A DNA stretch of 64,000 bases from Strongyloides papillosus (taxonomy: Eukaryota > Nematoda > Chromadorea > Rhabditida > Strongyloididae): the NCBI GenBank assembly GCA_005656395.1, contig SRSI01000071.1, positions 62,001 through 126,000 of the forward strand, given 5' to 3'. The translations under genes and the position numbers were made by a program. Below are positions 1-11,253 of the stretch, piece by piece (positions within the stretch are counted from its first letter, which is position 1; each line of letters begins with the position of its first letter). The notes under the pieces were generated by a model, which searched no databases, was not told the DNA's origin, and saw only the letters and a list, made by a program, of their open reading frames with translations.

Positions 1-269
1 ATGTCTAATAGATGTACAATAAGATAACATAATGATGAATGTAAGTTTAAAAATAGTGATATATAATACATTATACCAGTGTTTTTATACTAAATAAAAA
101 ACATCATTTTCTTAAAAAAGCAATCTGATTGTTTATAATCTCTTACTAATGCAAGAAAAAAATTTTAGAGCACACAAATGACTGTATGTCAGAAAAAAAT
201 ATTTTAGAAAATTTGACATTAAATGAATTTTAAGGATTTATTAATAATTGTTTTTGACAGTTAGTTACA

Positions 270-545
270 ATGCTTCTGTTGGCATCTTATCATTTAGAAA
301 CAAATAAAACATTGCAAACAAGTAAAAGACGTCGAGTACAAGATTTTTTAGACAATAAAAATGATGAGAACATCAATCCTATAGTTTCATTAGAAAATAT
401 ATCAAATCTAAATGTAAAAAAAGAGCAACTTGTGAACAATGCATTGGTACATTTAGACAAAAATATAAAACAGTTACTTCTTGCAGTTATTGTGCTAAAA
501 GTTATTGCAAGAATCACACTAAGTCAATATGTCTTTATGTTATAA
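270..545 (+). pseudogene. Possible piggyBac transposase C-terminal zinc-ribbon remnant
   Basis: The 91-codon frame starting at 270 carries a basic stretch (KRRR) and then loses coding character. Shifting one frame at the A-run near 415-421 opens a peptide up to about 541 with cysteine/histidine spacing CxxC ... T-x-x-C-x-x-C-x4-C-x2-H-x4-C. That spacing resembles the cysteine-rich zinc ribbon at the C-terminus of piggyBac-family transposases. No DDD catalytic region is visible upstream; it would lie before the window start or is lost. I see this as a frameshifted 3' end of a dead element. The family call rests only on cysteine spacing, so it is tentative. It could also be a fragment of another zinc-binding protein. 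Confidence 0.35.
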
Positions 546-1697
546 TATTTTAAAACGATAATTTTTTTATCTAAGAATTTTTTAACTAATATTTATATAT
601 TTATTTAGAGTTGCATTTTTTGGGATGTCGGTACTTCGGGCAATAAAAATATGTATAGTCGCAATTTTTGAGATGTCGGGGTTTCAGGTTATAAAAAATA
701 TGTTGGTACCTTAAGAGATAAAATTTAAAATATAGCGCCTGAGATAAAAAAATACAATAAAGAAATTAAAGTTACAATTATCTACTACATTTATGCTAAT
801 TAATTTTTTATATAGATTCAGGCACTCCTATACTGACATATAACAATTGATAAATAGTTTAACCCTTATAATTAAATTAAACATTAATAACTAGGAGGTA
901 GGGTGACAAAATGATGATACAATAAATTAAAGTTTTGGAAATAATGAAGAAGATAATGATTGTTTACTATATATAAAATTTATGCCAATCATCTAGAAGA
1001 TTCCCGAGTAATCATTTATTTTCTCCTTATTTTGATTGTTTCGTGATGGGAACACCACTATATATAATGATGTCAAGTTAAAAAACTATGTGTAAATTTA
1101 AAGATAATTAACAAAATATTAATTACTATCATCTAAAGAAAGTATATACAAGGTTAAATTCCGAATTAATGAACTCATTTGTTTTGACGTAAAAGTGTCC
1201 ACGTATATTGGAAGATAGATTACTGTATTTTTACAAGAATTTAATAGCACTCCGACAACATTAATTATTTTTATATATTATTCGATCTTTCCTTTGGATT
1301 ACTAACATACCAAGTGGCATTTAACCGCGATCCCTACTCTGCGAAATTAAAAAAGTAAACTTTTTTCGCTTTTTTTTATTACTTGAAATATTATGTGTTC
1401 TTTAACAAATATGTCTTTTGAAATTTGAAAAAAAGTAAATTTTTAATTAATTTTTGTTTTAAAATGCTTTCTTTGAAGAAAAAAAAGCGTCTACTATTTC
1501 CGAATTAATCTTCGAATATACTTTTCTAAATAATTTTAATTATTATTTTGTTAATTATCTTTAAATTTATACATAGCTTTTTAACTTGACATAATTATAT
1601 ATAACATTTAATATCAAAGTCCGCTTCACCAAGGAAATTCAAAATTTCGTGATAAAGAATATTTCGACAACTTTTTTACGAACCTGCATGCACTCGC
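546..1697. other. Intergenic, A+T-rich, with a short tandem duplication
   Basis: No gene is visible. A 48-bp unit at 613-660 is repeated imperfectly at 661-708; both copies share the core GATGTCGG and an AATAAAAATATG-like stretch. The rest is low-complexity A/T sequence. Confidence 0.6.
613..708 (+). repeat. Two-copy 48-bp tandem repeat
   Basis: Copies at 613-660 and 661-708 align without gaps over most of their length (GCATTTTTTGGGATGTCGG against GCAATTTTTGAGATGTCGG). They lie just downstream of the possible piggyBac remnant and could be its subterminal sequence. Confidence 0.6.
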
Positions 1698-1769
1698 GGG
1701 GATATAGCTCAGCGGTAGAGCATGTGACTGCAGATCATATGGTACCCGGTTCAATCCCGGGTGTCCCCT
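1698..1769 (+). tRNA. tRNA-Cys (anticodon GCA)
   Basis: The 72-nt sequence folds as a full cloverleaf. The acceptor GGGGATA pairs with TGTCCCC with one G-U pair. The D arm is AGCTC...GAGC, and the anticodon loop CTGCAGA gives GCA. The T arm is CCGGG-TTCAATC-CCGGG. The discriminator base is T (U in RNA), as expected for tRNA-Cys. It has no intron. It reads as an intact cytosolic tRNA-Cys gene that delivers cysteine at UGC/UGU codons. A run of four T is not obvious immediately downstream, so the Pol III terminator was not placed. Confidence 0.92.
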
Positions 1770-4006
1770 AAGTCTGGCGTTCTTTTATGTAAACACTTGT
1801 TTATTACATCGAAGCACGTTGTATCTTTATATTTATAATAATATAAAAAACAAGTATTGGATTTTCTTTACCACATTTTTAAAAAATGTTTACAATTAAA
1901 TTAAAAATGAAATAATACTGCAAGCATCGAAATATATTATTATTTATATATTTAAAAATTAAAGTATGTCTTTAATAATTAAAAATTGATAAATCCTTAT
2001 AACAAAAATGCGATACGGTATGTTTTATGACTACATTAAATAAAATATCTTAATATAAGCGCATTACGTAAATGGGATTTTTATTCAGCTAGAACTAATG
2101 TATTGAAATTGTAACAATAAAAAAAGATAAAAATTAACATGACTAATCCAAAAATACATTTTTTGGTTATCTACTCATAAAAATTGGTTAATTTTGCTAA
2201 TGCTATAATTGTGTAATTACAGGTAAATAATATAATATCTTTATACCCTTTAATTTTTAAATAGCATCAATTAAAATGAATATAAAACAACTGTTTTTTC
2301 AAATGTTTACGAAAATAATCATTGACAATACATAAAATCTATTTTTTTATGAAACTCCATTTCTATGACTTTATTTTATATTATTAATTAATTCCTTAGT
2401 AAATTTATACCAATACTTGTATTATGAATATAATCATTGAATAACACACATATTTTTAACTCAGAATCTGATAATTATAGTAATGACTCATAATTTTACT
2501 GTACAGTAAATTACGTTTTGTTTAAATATTTAGAAGCAAATTTTGCGTTTCATCACTCATTCTCAATAGTATTTTCATTAATTCAACTGTTATATGATAA
2601 TAATTGCAAGTATATTGACTTTAGGTACTTTGTAAAATTTAATATAAGAGTTTAAGTGTAGGAGAGAAGGTTACAGAACCTTTTAGAAAATGACCCGAAG
2701 TTTGGTATTGGAATTATACAAACAGTGAAATTATCACATGTTAGTCAGTCTAAAAATACTCCACTCTCTAAACGGTAGATTCTATTAAGTGGTATTTTAT
2801 TTACTAATTATTATATTATTTAGTAGAAAAACTTAAAATTTATTTTAATTAATAAAGTTTAACTTTAATAATTAAATTTTTATTAAAAAATGGCGAGTAA
2901 TTTTAGAAATCATCAAAATCACAAGTATAAATAAGATAAACGCATAAGACAAAAACTTTTTTTAAAATTTTAATTTATGTGATTTATAATTAATATTTTT
3001 TAAGCATTAATAATGAATACATTATAAGGGCATGAAGATATAAAGTGAATGAAACCTGATTTAAGAAACTATTAGCCAAGTGAAAAATGTCCCGTAAAAG
3101 AACTAATAAGTAAAGCAATATTTACCGTAATTGTACTTGTTTTTTTTAAATAATTTTAAATCCAGTTTTTTGAGTCAGTCGAACATTTTTTAAAGATTAT
3201 ACCTCCCATTTTTATTTTATTAATAATTAGAGGAACTAGAATAATGTATGTTAACAAATTTATTTGGCTTGAGACTTTGAGATACAGCAACTGCAGTGAT
3301 ACAAATTCTGAAAAATTGATTTTTATAAGTTTCTGATAAATAAATTTTTTTAGAAATAAATATTGTTTCTGGGAATAATTGTTTATGAAAAAACGAATGA
3401 ACATAGTGGGAAAATGCGATTTTCTGATTTTTATACTGAAATTCAAGAGCACAATGATTTACACTTTTTATTTTTCTTTTTTTCATGAATTTAGATTTAA
3501 AATTACGTGAAAAATCGAATGAGCATAGTGAGAACATGCGCTGCTTTGACTTTTGTACTCAAAAATTTAAAAAATTTTAAAAAACAATAAAGACGTAAAT
3601 TTATGGGGCCAAGGGTATGCTCATTCGTTTTTTTACAAAAAATTACCCCTAGAAACATTTGTTGCTTTTGAAAAAATCTATTTACTGAAAACTTGTAAAA
3701 TTCATTTTTTCCGAGTTTGACCCGCTGAACCTCCTATATCTCAAGGTTTCAGGCCGAATAAACTTGCCAAAATACATTTTTTTAGTTGCTCTTTTTACTA
3801 GTAAAATAAAAATGGAGTGTAAAATTTTTAGTTGTACTTTCAATGACTAATTGACTCACAAAACGGTTTTTAAAATAAAAATCTACTATATTAAAATTAC
3901 TAAACTTTTTGGAACACTAGAAATTTTTAAGAATTCGAGAAAAAACTACAAATTATTCAAATTTAATCGTCTATATACTTTCGTTTTCTAATGCAAAGAG
4001 AAAGCA
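1770..4006. other. Intergenic, A+T-rich, with dispersed repeat fragments
   Basis: No convincing gene. Two short reading frames on the minus strand between 3156 and 3537 overlap a local repeat and show no conserved motif. A 56-bp unit is repeated at about 3387 and 3509, and an inverted copy of its core lies at 3616-3633. Confidence 0.6.
3387..3633. repeat. Direct and inverted copies of an ACGAATGAGCATA core
   Basis: The unit starting at 3387 (core ACGAATGAACATAGTG) recurs at 3509 (core TCGAATGAGCATAGTG), and an inverted copy (TATGCTCATTCGTTTTTT) sits at 3616-3633. The 3509 and 3616 copies bracket about 125 bp as imperfect terminal inverted repeats, which suggests a small MITE-like or foldback element. 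Confidence 0.5.
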
Positions 4007-4079
4007 AGCCCTCCAGGGGGCTCGAACCCCTGACCGTTAGATTAAAAGTCTAACGCTCTACCAACTGAGCTAGGAAGGC
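4007..4079 (-). tRNA. tRNA-Lys (anticodon UUU)
   Basis: Read on the minus strand, the acceptor GCCTTCC pairs with GGAGGGC with one T-G pair. The D arm is GCTC-AGTTGGTA-GAGC. The anticodon arm TTAGA-CTTTTAA-TCTAA gives anticodon TTT. The T arm is GGGGG-TTCGAGC-type with a perfect CCCC stem. There is no intron. It decodes AAA/AAG lysine codons. The discriminator reads T, which is unusual for tRNA-Lys, where G is common, but all stems are intact. I regard it as functional. Confidence 0.9.
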
Positions 4080-5210
4080 CTAGGGGAGGCGTCCTATTTC
4101 TCCACAAGAAGTGACATTATGTGACATTATCATTTAAACTACAAAATCCCTTGTTTTTTTCGTTTAAATTATTAAAAAACAATATTGGGAATGTTAATAA
4201 ATAATAATCAATTACATTTTATAAAATAATATTAAAAAATTGAAAGTTGAAATTTATATAAATATTATATTGCAATAAATTCCCATCAATAATGTCTTAC
4301 TGTTAATTCAAGGTTAAAGATATTTACTCAATTTTGTTTTTCATTAGACTATGACAATTAATTCTTCTATGAAAAATTAGTAATTTGAGTTAAGTAATTT
4401 AAAATATGAAAAATTATTTTTAAATTGTTAATTATTGTATAAATAAATGTTTACTGCTTAATTTAACTATTCATTTTCCTCCTATATACAGGTTATTTCA
4501 AATAATACCATTGTATTCTAATGTTTTATAACTGATCTGAACATAAAACTATTTATTTATTAAAATATACCCATATATATTACAATATTTATGATTTTTT
4601 ACAAACAATAGGCAACATTATAAGAAACTAAAGCTATAAGATATATAACAATATTTTATAATCTGTTTATTTTTTTAATTTTATTAATTGGTAATTTCTT
4701 CTGACTTTATCTTTTGAATTACTAGATTTTTTAAGAGTTTGAAGAATCACAAAATGTGAAAAAATTTTTTAGTAGTATACCATTGAATTATAAAATAGAT
4801 AAAAAATTGATGAGGAAAACTACTTTAAAATGAAATAAAAAATTTAATTTTGTTTAAATGATAACTTTTGATATCAAAATTATATTTATGATACAGATAA
4901 ATAACAATTATCACTCTATCCACTACCAAAATGATTTGTTCAAAAAAAATCCGTTCAATTTAATATATTTCAAACCATTTAATGCAAATTATAAATCATA
5001 TAAGGACAATGTCTACATAGAGTATATCAAGTTTCTTTATGTTATTATAGTACAAGAGTAATGTACCAAAAATTAATATCACATTTCCAACACTTTTTTA
5101 ATAAAACTCATTAAATTATGAAATTATTTATCATTTAAAATAATATACTGATTAGATTTATCAGTTATTTATGGGAATATACTATGATGGAGAAATAGGT
5201 ATATATATAG

Positions 5211-5310
5211 CATACTTCTCCACTACCATAAAATATTAGTGGAGAACCATGTCATATATATATGCATACTTCTAAACCAGTATAATTATGGTAGTGGAGA
5301 AGTAGGTATG
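5211..5310. repeat. Inverted repeat around CTTCTCCACTACCATA
   Basis: The left arm near 5215-5231 (TTCTCCACTACCATAA) is the reverse complement of the right arm near 5285-5301, with about 54 bp between them. Both outer flanks carry CATAC/GTATG, with a short insertion on the right. A related ATACCTACTTCTCCA sequence occurs again near 10110, so this is probably a dispersed foldback element. Confidence 0.6.
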
Positions 5311-5340
5311 CCTCGCCTGGAGGGAACCCTATCTGATTGG

Positions 5341-5436
5341 CCACCGAATAAATTTATATGGTGCTCAATTATGAGATTTTTCGTGTATATATTATAATTG
5401 ACCACCAAGTAAATAATATATGACGCTCAATTATTA
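5341..5436 (+). repeat. Two-copy about 35-bp direct repeat
   Basis: CCACCGAATAAATTTATATG...GCTCAATTATGA at 5341 recurs with changes at 5402 (CCACCAAGTAAATAATATAT...GCTCAATTATTA). The period is 61 bp. Confidence 0.55.
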
Positions 5437-7695
5437 AATTATTAAAATTTGAAAAAGAATTTCCTTGATTTTTATTTTTTATAATTTATCAATTTGTTTT
5501 ACTATTATCATAACTTATATCCTATTATTTGATAAACTATTAATTATTTAATTTTTACCTTTGTTGGAATGATATTTTTTCTTTTTCCCTATTAGGAGTA
5601 CTTTCAAGTTTGAGAAGAATTTGTGGCTAATCATGTGTACCTCTCTGAAGGCAAGGACTCCAAATCTAATCAATTTTTTATATATTATCGTAATACATTG
5701 GTGGTGTTTTATGTTAGAAATTTTAATAATTACATATTGATAGCTTTCATTATCTGACAATAATATATAGTACGTCATTTTTCTTTTAAAACAATAATCA
5801 AAACTTGATTTTTATAGTATTTTTAAAAAACCATGTGGTTAATCTTTTATCATCATTTAGTTATAAAAATTATGGTAATTTTATACAAATAATTAGAATT
5901 CTAACGTAATTTTTTTATCATAATGTTAGTTTACCAACAACTTTCAACAAAATCGAAGTGAACAAATATATTATTAAATTTATTTGTCTTAAAACTCATG
6001 ATATAGCAAAATATTTTATTGGTCTTATAGATCTTTAAAATAATAAATAAAAACAACAATAATTAGTTGATTATATTTTAGAATCTTTTTGTCTTTTATA
6101 AAATTTCTACCAGTTATCTTTTTAAATTTTATTTGTTAATTCTGTGGTGAAATTAATTCGTTGATATATAAAATATTCATGATACTGTTTATGACTTTTC
6201 GAGCCACTTTATAGTCATTTTTAGCAGTAACGTTATCTTTTTCTGCGTTTTTTATTAGACAGAGTTTATTATAATATAAATAATTTTTTGATACAACTTC
6301 TACTTAAATAATATTTTCTTGTACATGTACTAATAAAAATAGATATTAGAAATAACATTACAATAAAATTAAATAATGTTCAGTAATAAATTTGATCCTT
6401 ATTATACTACAGTTGATGTCAAATTTAAATAAGTTATTTAGTTTATTTTTTATATAAAAATCTATATAATTCTAAAAATATTACATGGAAATTTTATTAT
6501 TTAAACTAATAAATTGTAGTTTATTGAAAGTAATATTTCAATGTAAAATATAAAATTTTTTTATATTAATTGATTAATATTGAACGATAAGTGTTATTTA
6601 AAACCTCTTTTTAAACACGGTTCTATTTGCAATAGAAAATGACATATTTTTTTAATTAAATAAAGCATTTTATGCTTATTATTTCTGTTTAGATTATTAT
6701 ATTACTATTCTACAAACTTGTTAATTATATAAGTCGATACATCAATAAATTAAAGTTTTCAATTGGAAAATTTTTTTATTTACTACTAGAAAAAATTTAA
6801 TTTATACCCTTAAAGATTCTTATATTTGTCTTTTTTAGTAGTATAGTCCTATTAAAAGGTGTACCGAGAGCTTTTACTACATGAATCCTAATGAAAACAT
6901 GCTAGCTAGGTTCTCGCCACCTTGTTAAGACTATTACTAATGAATGATATGTTTGGATATGCGTGCTAAGAACAAAATAAAACAATTAAATAATTATAAT
7001 TTTTATTTTGTTAATATAATGAATAATACATATAATTAAAAGTTATTTCTTTTTCCGGAATTCAGCTAGTTGAGCCGGAACTGACTATTATATTGAATCT
7101 TCTTTCTTAAATAATGCATTATTATTCTTTCTACTATTAAATTTTTTCTTAGTTTAATAGTAAAATGTATTCTTTTCTTTAATAAGCGCAAATGCCTTTT
7201 TTCTTTTTTATGTTGATCTTGATATTATTCGATATGTTATATAATATAACATTTAATATGCATATGTATAATTTTATTTTTATTTTACAACTAATGCTAT
7301 ACAGAAAATGGTTTTGTCATATTTCAAACAAAAAGAACAAATATGTCAAATAACACTCATGAAAGACAAAGAAATATATTTTTTTTAAGAATTATAGTGT
7401 ATGCATGAATTTTTTGAAGTTTCTAAAGATTTATCTAGGGCATATCTATATGTGATTTTGCATTTCTTTTTATTAAAAAAGTATACACATTAAAAGCAAT
7501 TTTAGAATTTGGATTTTTACTAATTTTTGTCACAGACATTAAAAAATGACATGAATTTTAGCAGAAAAATTTATCTGTTTGAATATTACAATATAAAACA
7601 GTATATAACGTTGTAGAACATTAGTTTTCGAGAAAAGCGTTGGACCCTGCGAGAGTTGAACTCGCGGCTTCTCGCATGCAAAGCGAGCACTATAC

Positions 7696-8621
7696 ACTCA
7701 AAGTCATATTATCAGCTACAAGTGACAATATCAAAAATACAATAGACATTGTCACCTTAAAATTTTAAATATCAAACATTAAAGTTTCTAACTTTTATTT
7801 ATAAAAGTGAAATTTTTATTGGTGTATTAACCTACAAAAAGAAACAATTAACATATGATATAAAGAACATAAGGAATTTTTGACTCTTAATTATTTTAAT
7901 TATGATTTATTTCCTCTCCCAATGTCAGTTAGGTTATCTCTATTTTCACTTAAATAATAAAATATATAATAAAAAAACGGTAAAATGCATAAACAATTAA
8001 AAAATATTAATGTACACTTACCTTTCATCTTGTTGATATTCTGGTTTTCCACAAGCAACATTGCTTTCTTAACAATTTTGTCTAAATTGTAGAAATTACA
8101 AAATAACCGTATTTCTTACCTGAGTATAGTTTACGATCTAGGTTAATACACTTCTGCTAACTGGCATCTCTTTTCTTCAAACCCGCATCATCCTAAAATA
8201 GAACATTACAAAATTACATAAAATTGAAAGTATTAAAACAGACTTATCTTTTTATTTTCTTGAACGTTCTCCTGTGCATCTTCCACAACAATAATCCATA
8301 TTTCTTCAAAGCTGCATCATCCTAATATAGAACTAACGAAATTATATGAGATTGAAAATACTACAACAAACTTATCTTTCGTAAAAAAAATCAGTAGTAT
8401 CCTTGTGCTCCATTTGATAGATAGAAATATCTGAAATAAATATTCAAAAATATAGTTGAGTTATACATAAAATTTATAAAATAAAAGTATTTCGAAATAC
8501 TCTCTTTTATACGGAATTTCTCAAAGTTATTTCCATTATAAACATTTGAATAAAATTTATATATTAAAAATTCTATTTAGGAGATATATTGTCACCTGTA
8601 GGTGACATTTCGATTTTGAAT
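7696..8621. mobile_element. Insertion with terminal inverted repeats inside tRNA-Ala
   Basis: The left end (7711-7732, core CTACAAGTGACAATATC) is repeated inverted at the right end (8583-8608; reversed core CTACAGGTGACAATATATC). The tRNA D-loop sequence is present on both sides: TACACTCA at 7693-7700 and TACCACTG at 8622-8629. That is compatible with a diverged 8-bp target duplication of the hAT type. The interior encodes no recognisable transposase, so this would be a non-autonomous element. The exact ends are uncertain because both ends have diverged. Confidence 0.55.
8172..8379 (+). repeat. Two diverged 80-bp copies inside the inserted element
   Basis: 8172-8251 and 8301-8379 align end to end. 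Both begin TTTCTTCAAA, share GCATCATCCTAA and end ACTTATCTTT, with roughly four-fifths of positions matching by eye. The period is about 129 bp. Confidence 0.6.
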
Positions 8622-8968
8622 GTACCACTGAGTTAAGTCTCCAATTGGAAAGGCAATTAATTGATAATATAAAATGTTTGAAAAAATTATCTTTTATTTT
8701 AACGAATATCAAATATATTAAATTTTTTTCTTTTTAATACAATAAAAGTAAATGAAACTTTTTGTTTAAAAATTATTCAATTAGTTTAAAATCAAAAATA
8801 TTATTGTATTACTACTTAGACATATAAAAGTATAATAAATATTCCAAAATTTTTGTTAAAATTTTTCTCTATGATTAATTTATGCAAAATAAATTTCACA
8901 ATGCATTGACATTATTACTTTTTGATAAAACAGTATTATAGACGCATAATTTTATTGTAAAGAGAGTC

Positions 8969-9048
8969 TCCAACCAATCGGATTCGAACCAGTGACCTAA
9001 GGATATCTGCACTTGACTCTGCAGTCCTCCACTCTACCATCCTCAAAT
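8969..9048 (-). pseudogene. tRNA-Tyr-like pseudogene with intron remnant
   Basis: The minus strand reads GGTAGAGTGGAGGACTGCAG, a short intron-like insert, then ATCCTTAGGTCACTGG and TTCGAATCC. This matches the usual layout of an intron-containing tRNA-Tyr(GUA) from the D loop to the T arm. The anticodon position now reads GCA instead of GTA. The 3' acceptor TGGTTGG has no complementary 5' partner, and one T-stem pair is mismatched. These changes point to a dead copy. A tRNA-Cys with an intron is a less likely reading. Confidence 0.6.
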
Positions 9049-10493
9049 TCTCATTGTCAGAAAATTATTACATTATTCCAAAATGTTTCCTATAAAGGAA
9101 TTTTTAAATTTCTCTATAAATGGTATACAATAAAATTCCTGTATATTGATTGAAAATGTTACAAAACATTGATAAAAACATATATACCTTTAAGCTTTAT
9201 TAATAGTAATTAGATTATAATTTAACAATAAATAAAAATAAAGATAAACAATAATTATAGAGCGAAATAAAGTACAAATTGAAATTTTATATCTTCCACT
9301 AAATTAGTATAAATACCAAGATGTTTTGTTACTTAAGTCATTTTATTTTATGTTCTTTTTGTAACACATGTCTCTCTTTTTTATATGTCACTATATTTTT
9401 GTATGTTTTAGGGGTTCGTGTAATTTTGTGTTAATTGATAGCAAAGTTTGTGATAAACTAGTACAGATCTGTTTCTATATAGTTAACACCAATAATCTTA
9501 TAAATTTACTATAGTAAATAAATTAAAATAAACTTATCCGATAAAATTCCCGTTAGTTTTCAAGACGTTCCACAGTATAATACCCATCATAGACTGTAGA
9601 TATAAAGCTGTTATCCACAAAATTCTATTCAAACTGTTATCACACGTACTTCTACCCAAAATTATCGTACAAATAAGATTATTAGTAACAATAAAGAAAA
9701 AATATAAACCTATATGTTTATAATCTAGACAAGCCCAAAAAATTCCCTAGTATGATACCTATAATGATTTTAAATATAGAAATGTTATTTTTTCACCAAA
9801 ATTTACTTACATAATGTTTATTCTCAACCGCTACTATTCTCACCAAAAAAATGTTAAATCTAAAAATATACATTAAAAATATTGTATAAAGAATTTGTTA
9901 ATAACATATTAAAAAGTCAATTTTAGTAAATTTTAACGAAATAATATGGTATTAACATAACGGAATTATATAATGAGTAAACATTTTACCAAATAATAGG
10001 TAATAGTCGGGATTTTCTAATTGTCAGAAAATTTTCCGTCATTGTGGTAAACAGCGGAAAAACAATAGCAAAAAGTTTTGAGTGCAACTGAACTATGATT
10101 GGCGAGTGCTGTAATACCTACTTCTCCATAAGTAAAATTATTTTGTGCAGAACTCGTCAAATAAGTGTGTATACGACGATTTCTCCACATTTATAATTAA
10201 TAATGTATAACAATGTTTAACACGAGTATTTTTGGTAGTTAAATCAATGAATTAGAACATTTTTTATGACACTTATATCAATTTGATAATACAATTAGCT
10301 CTTATTATGCTCTAAATATAAGTTAATCCTAGTAGTAAATAAATTTCTAAAATAACCGCTATTTTTAAAACATAAATGTTATAGAAAATAATAGTGTTTT
10401 AAGCAATTAAATTATATGTAGTTTAGCAAAATATATTTTTTACTCTTGTAGTATAATTATTTATATATTAATTACTTGTTTATACTGTTAATA
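9049..10493. other. Intergenic, A+T-rich, nothing recognised
   Basis: No gene is visible. The stretch 9541-9800 shows two faintly similar segments around CCACAGTATAATACC and CCTAGTATGATACC, probably an old duplication. Confidence 0.5.
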
Positions 10494-11209
10494 CGAGAGT
10501 CATTCAATAAGTAAAGAGAAAAATCATCATAGGTAAAAAAATAGCAAAATAAAAACGATGGTAAGAAATAAATCATGAAATAATAACTGTTTTCACCATT
10601 TTTACATAATTTGCAATAAAAATTTTTTGCTATAAATAAACTATATTTAACTATCTGATGATGGTATCCCCCACATAAAAACTATAATTTGGAGGAACAA
10701 CGTTTTGTAAAAAGATTCCATGTCTCAGAAAGGTTAAACCTTCCGAAATTTATTCCAGGATGCTAAAGAAATATGGTGGAAGCTGTATGAATCGTGAAAA
10801 TTTTTGAAAAAATGTTGTACAAGTGTAAGCACAATTCATTTGCTAATTCAAAGGAAAATGAACTATCGTAAAAAAAGGTGCGAAAAGACTTGGTCGAGAA
10901 ATTTTGTCACATTCAAAGAACAGTCCAGACCGTAAACAATTGATTTCTACTTTATTTGGGCTTTTTAAAGATTCTTTTTGTTGAGTAAGATTTAACGATA
11001 ATGAACATATAAAGGAAAAAATACAAAAATGGCTAAGATCCCATGGTAAAAATTTCTTTGCCATTGGCATTAAAAAGCTTGTGGAAAGATCAGACAAGTG
11101 TATAAATGTAGCAGGGAGTTATGTCAAAAATGAGTAAAATTTGGGATTTATACGATAATAAATTTTTGAGTTATGATCATTTGTCTCCTTACTTATTGAA
11201 TGACCCTCG
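10494..11209 (+). mobile_element. Internally deleted mariner-like element
   Basis: Terminal inverted repeats bound 716 bp: the left begins CGAGAGTCATTCAATAAGTA, and the right read inward begins CGAGGGTCATTCAATAAGTA. Each end abuts a TA dinucleotide (10492-10493 and 11210-11211), the target duplication of the Tc1/mariner superfamily. Inside, the plus strand at about 11025-11105 encodes a broken tail (WLRSHGKNF-like, then IKKLVER and DKCINVAGSYV) resembling the C-terminus of mariner-type transposases. The catalytic core is missing and several stops interrupt the rest. The element is non-autonomous. Confidence 0.7.
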
Positions 11210-11253
11210 TATAATAATAAGACAATCATTTTACAATTTTAACGATATATATA

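Larger units (their letters stand above)
4080..7640. other. Intergenic, A+T-rich, with an inverted repeat and a tandem repeat
   Basis: No gene recognised. The open frame at 4858-5061 is A/T-biased and lacks motifs. The region holds an inverted repeat at about 5211-5310 and a two-copy repeat at 5341-5436. A small TTCCGG/CCGGAA hairpin lies near 7055. Confidence 0.6.
7641..8643 (-). pseudogene. tRNA-Ala(UGC) gene split by an insertion
   Basis: On the minus strand, the 3' two-thirds of a tRNA-Ala lie at 7641-7695. They include the end of the D loop, the anticodon arm with TGC in loop TTTGCAT, the T arm CGCGAG-TTCAACT-CTCGC, the acceptor AGGGTCC and discriminator A. The matching 5' third lies at 8622-8643: acceptor GGAGACT, TA, and a D arm with ACTC and loop AGTGGTA. 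About 925 bp separate them, and the break falls in the D loop. The two acceptor halves now pair with two mismatches, so the locus has also drifted. It is very unlikely to make a functional tRNA. Confidence 0.7.

Noticed and set aside
3156..3537. Two overlapping minus-strand ORFs of about 100 codons
   Set aside because: They overlap a local repeat, are rich in F, I, K, N and S as expected from A/T sequence, and contain no motif.
10843..11097. 84-codon minus-strand ORF
   Set aside because: It is the antisense of a decayed mariner transposase C-terminus on the plus strand; the sense strand has the family-like motifs.
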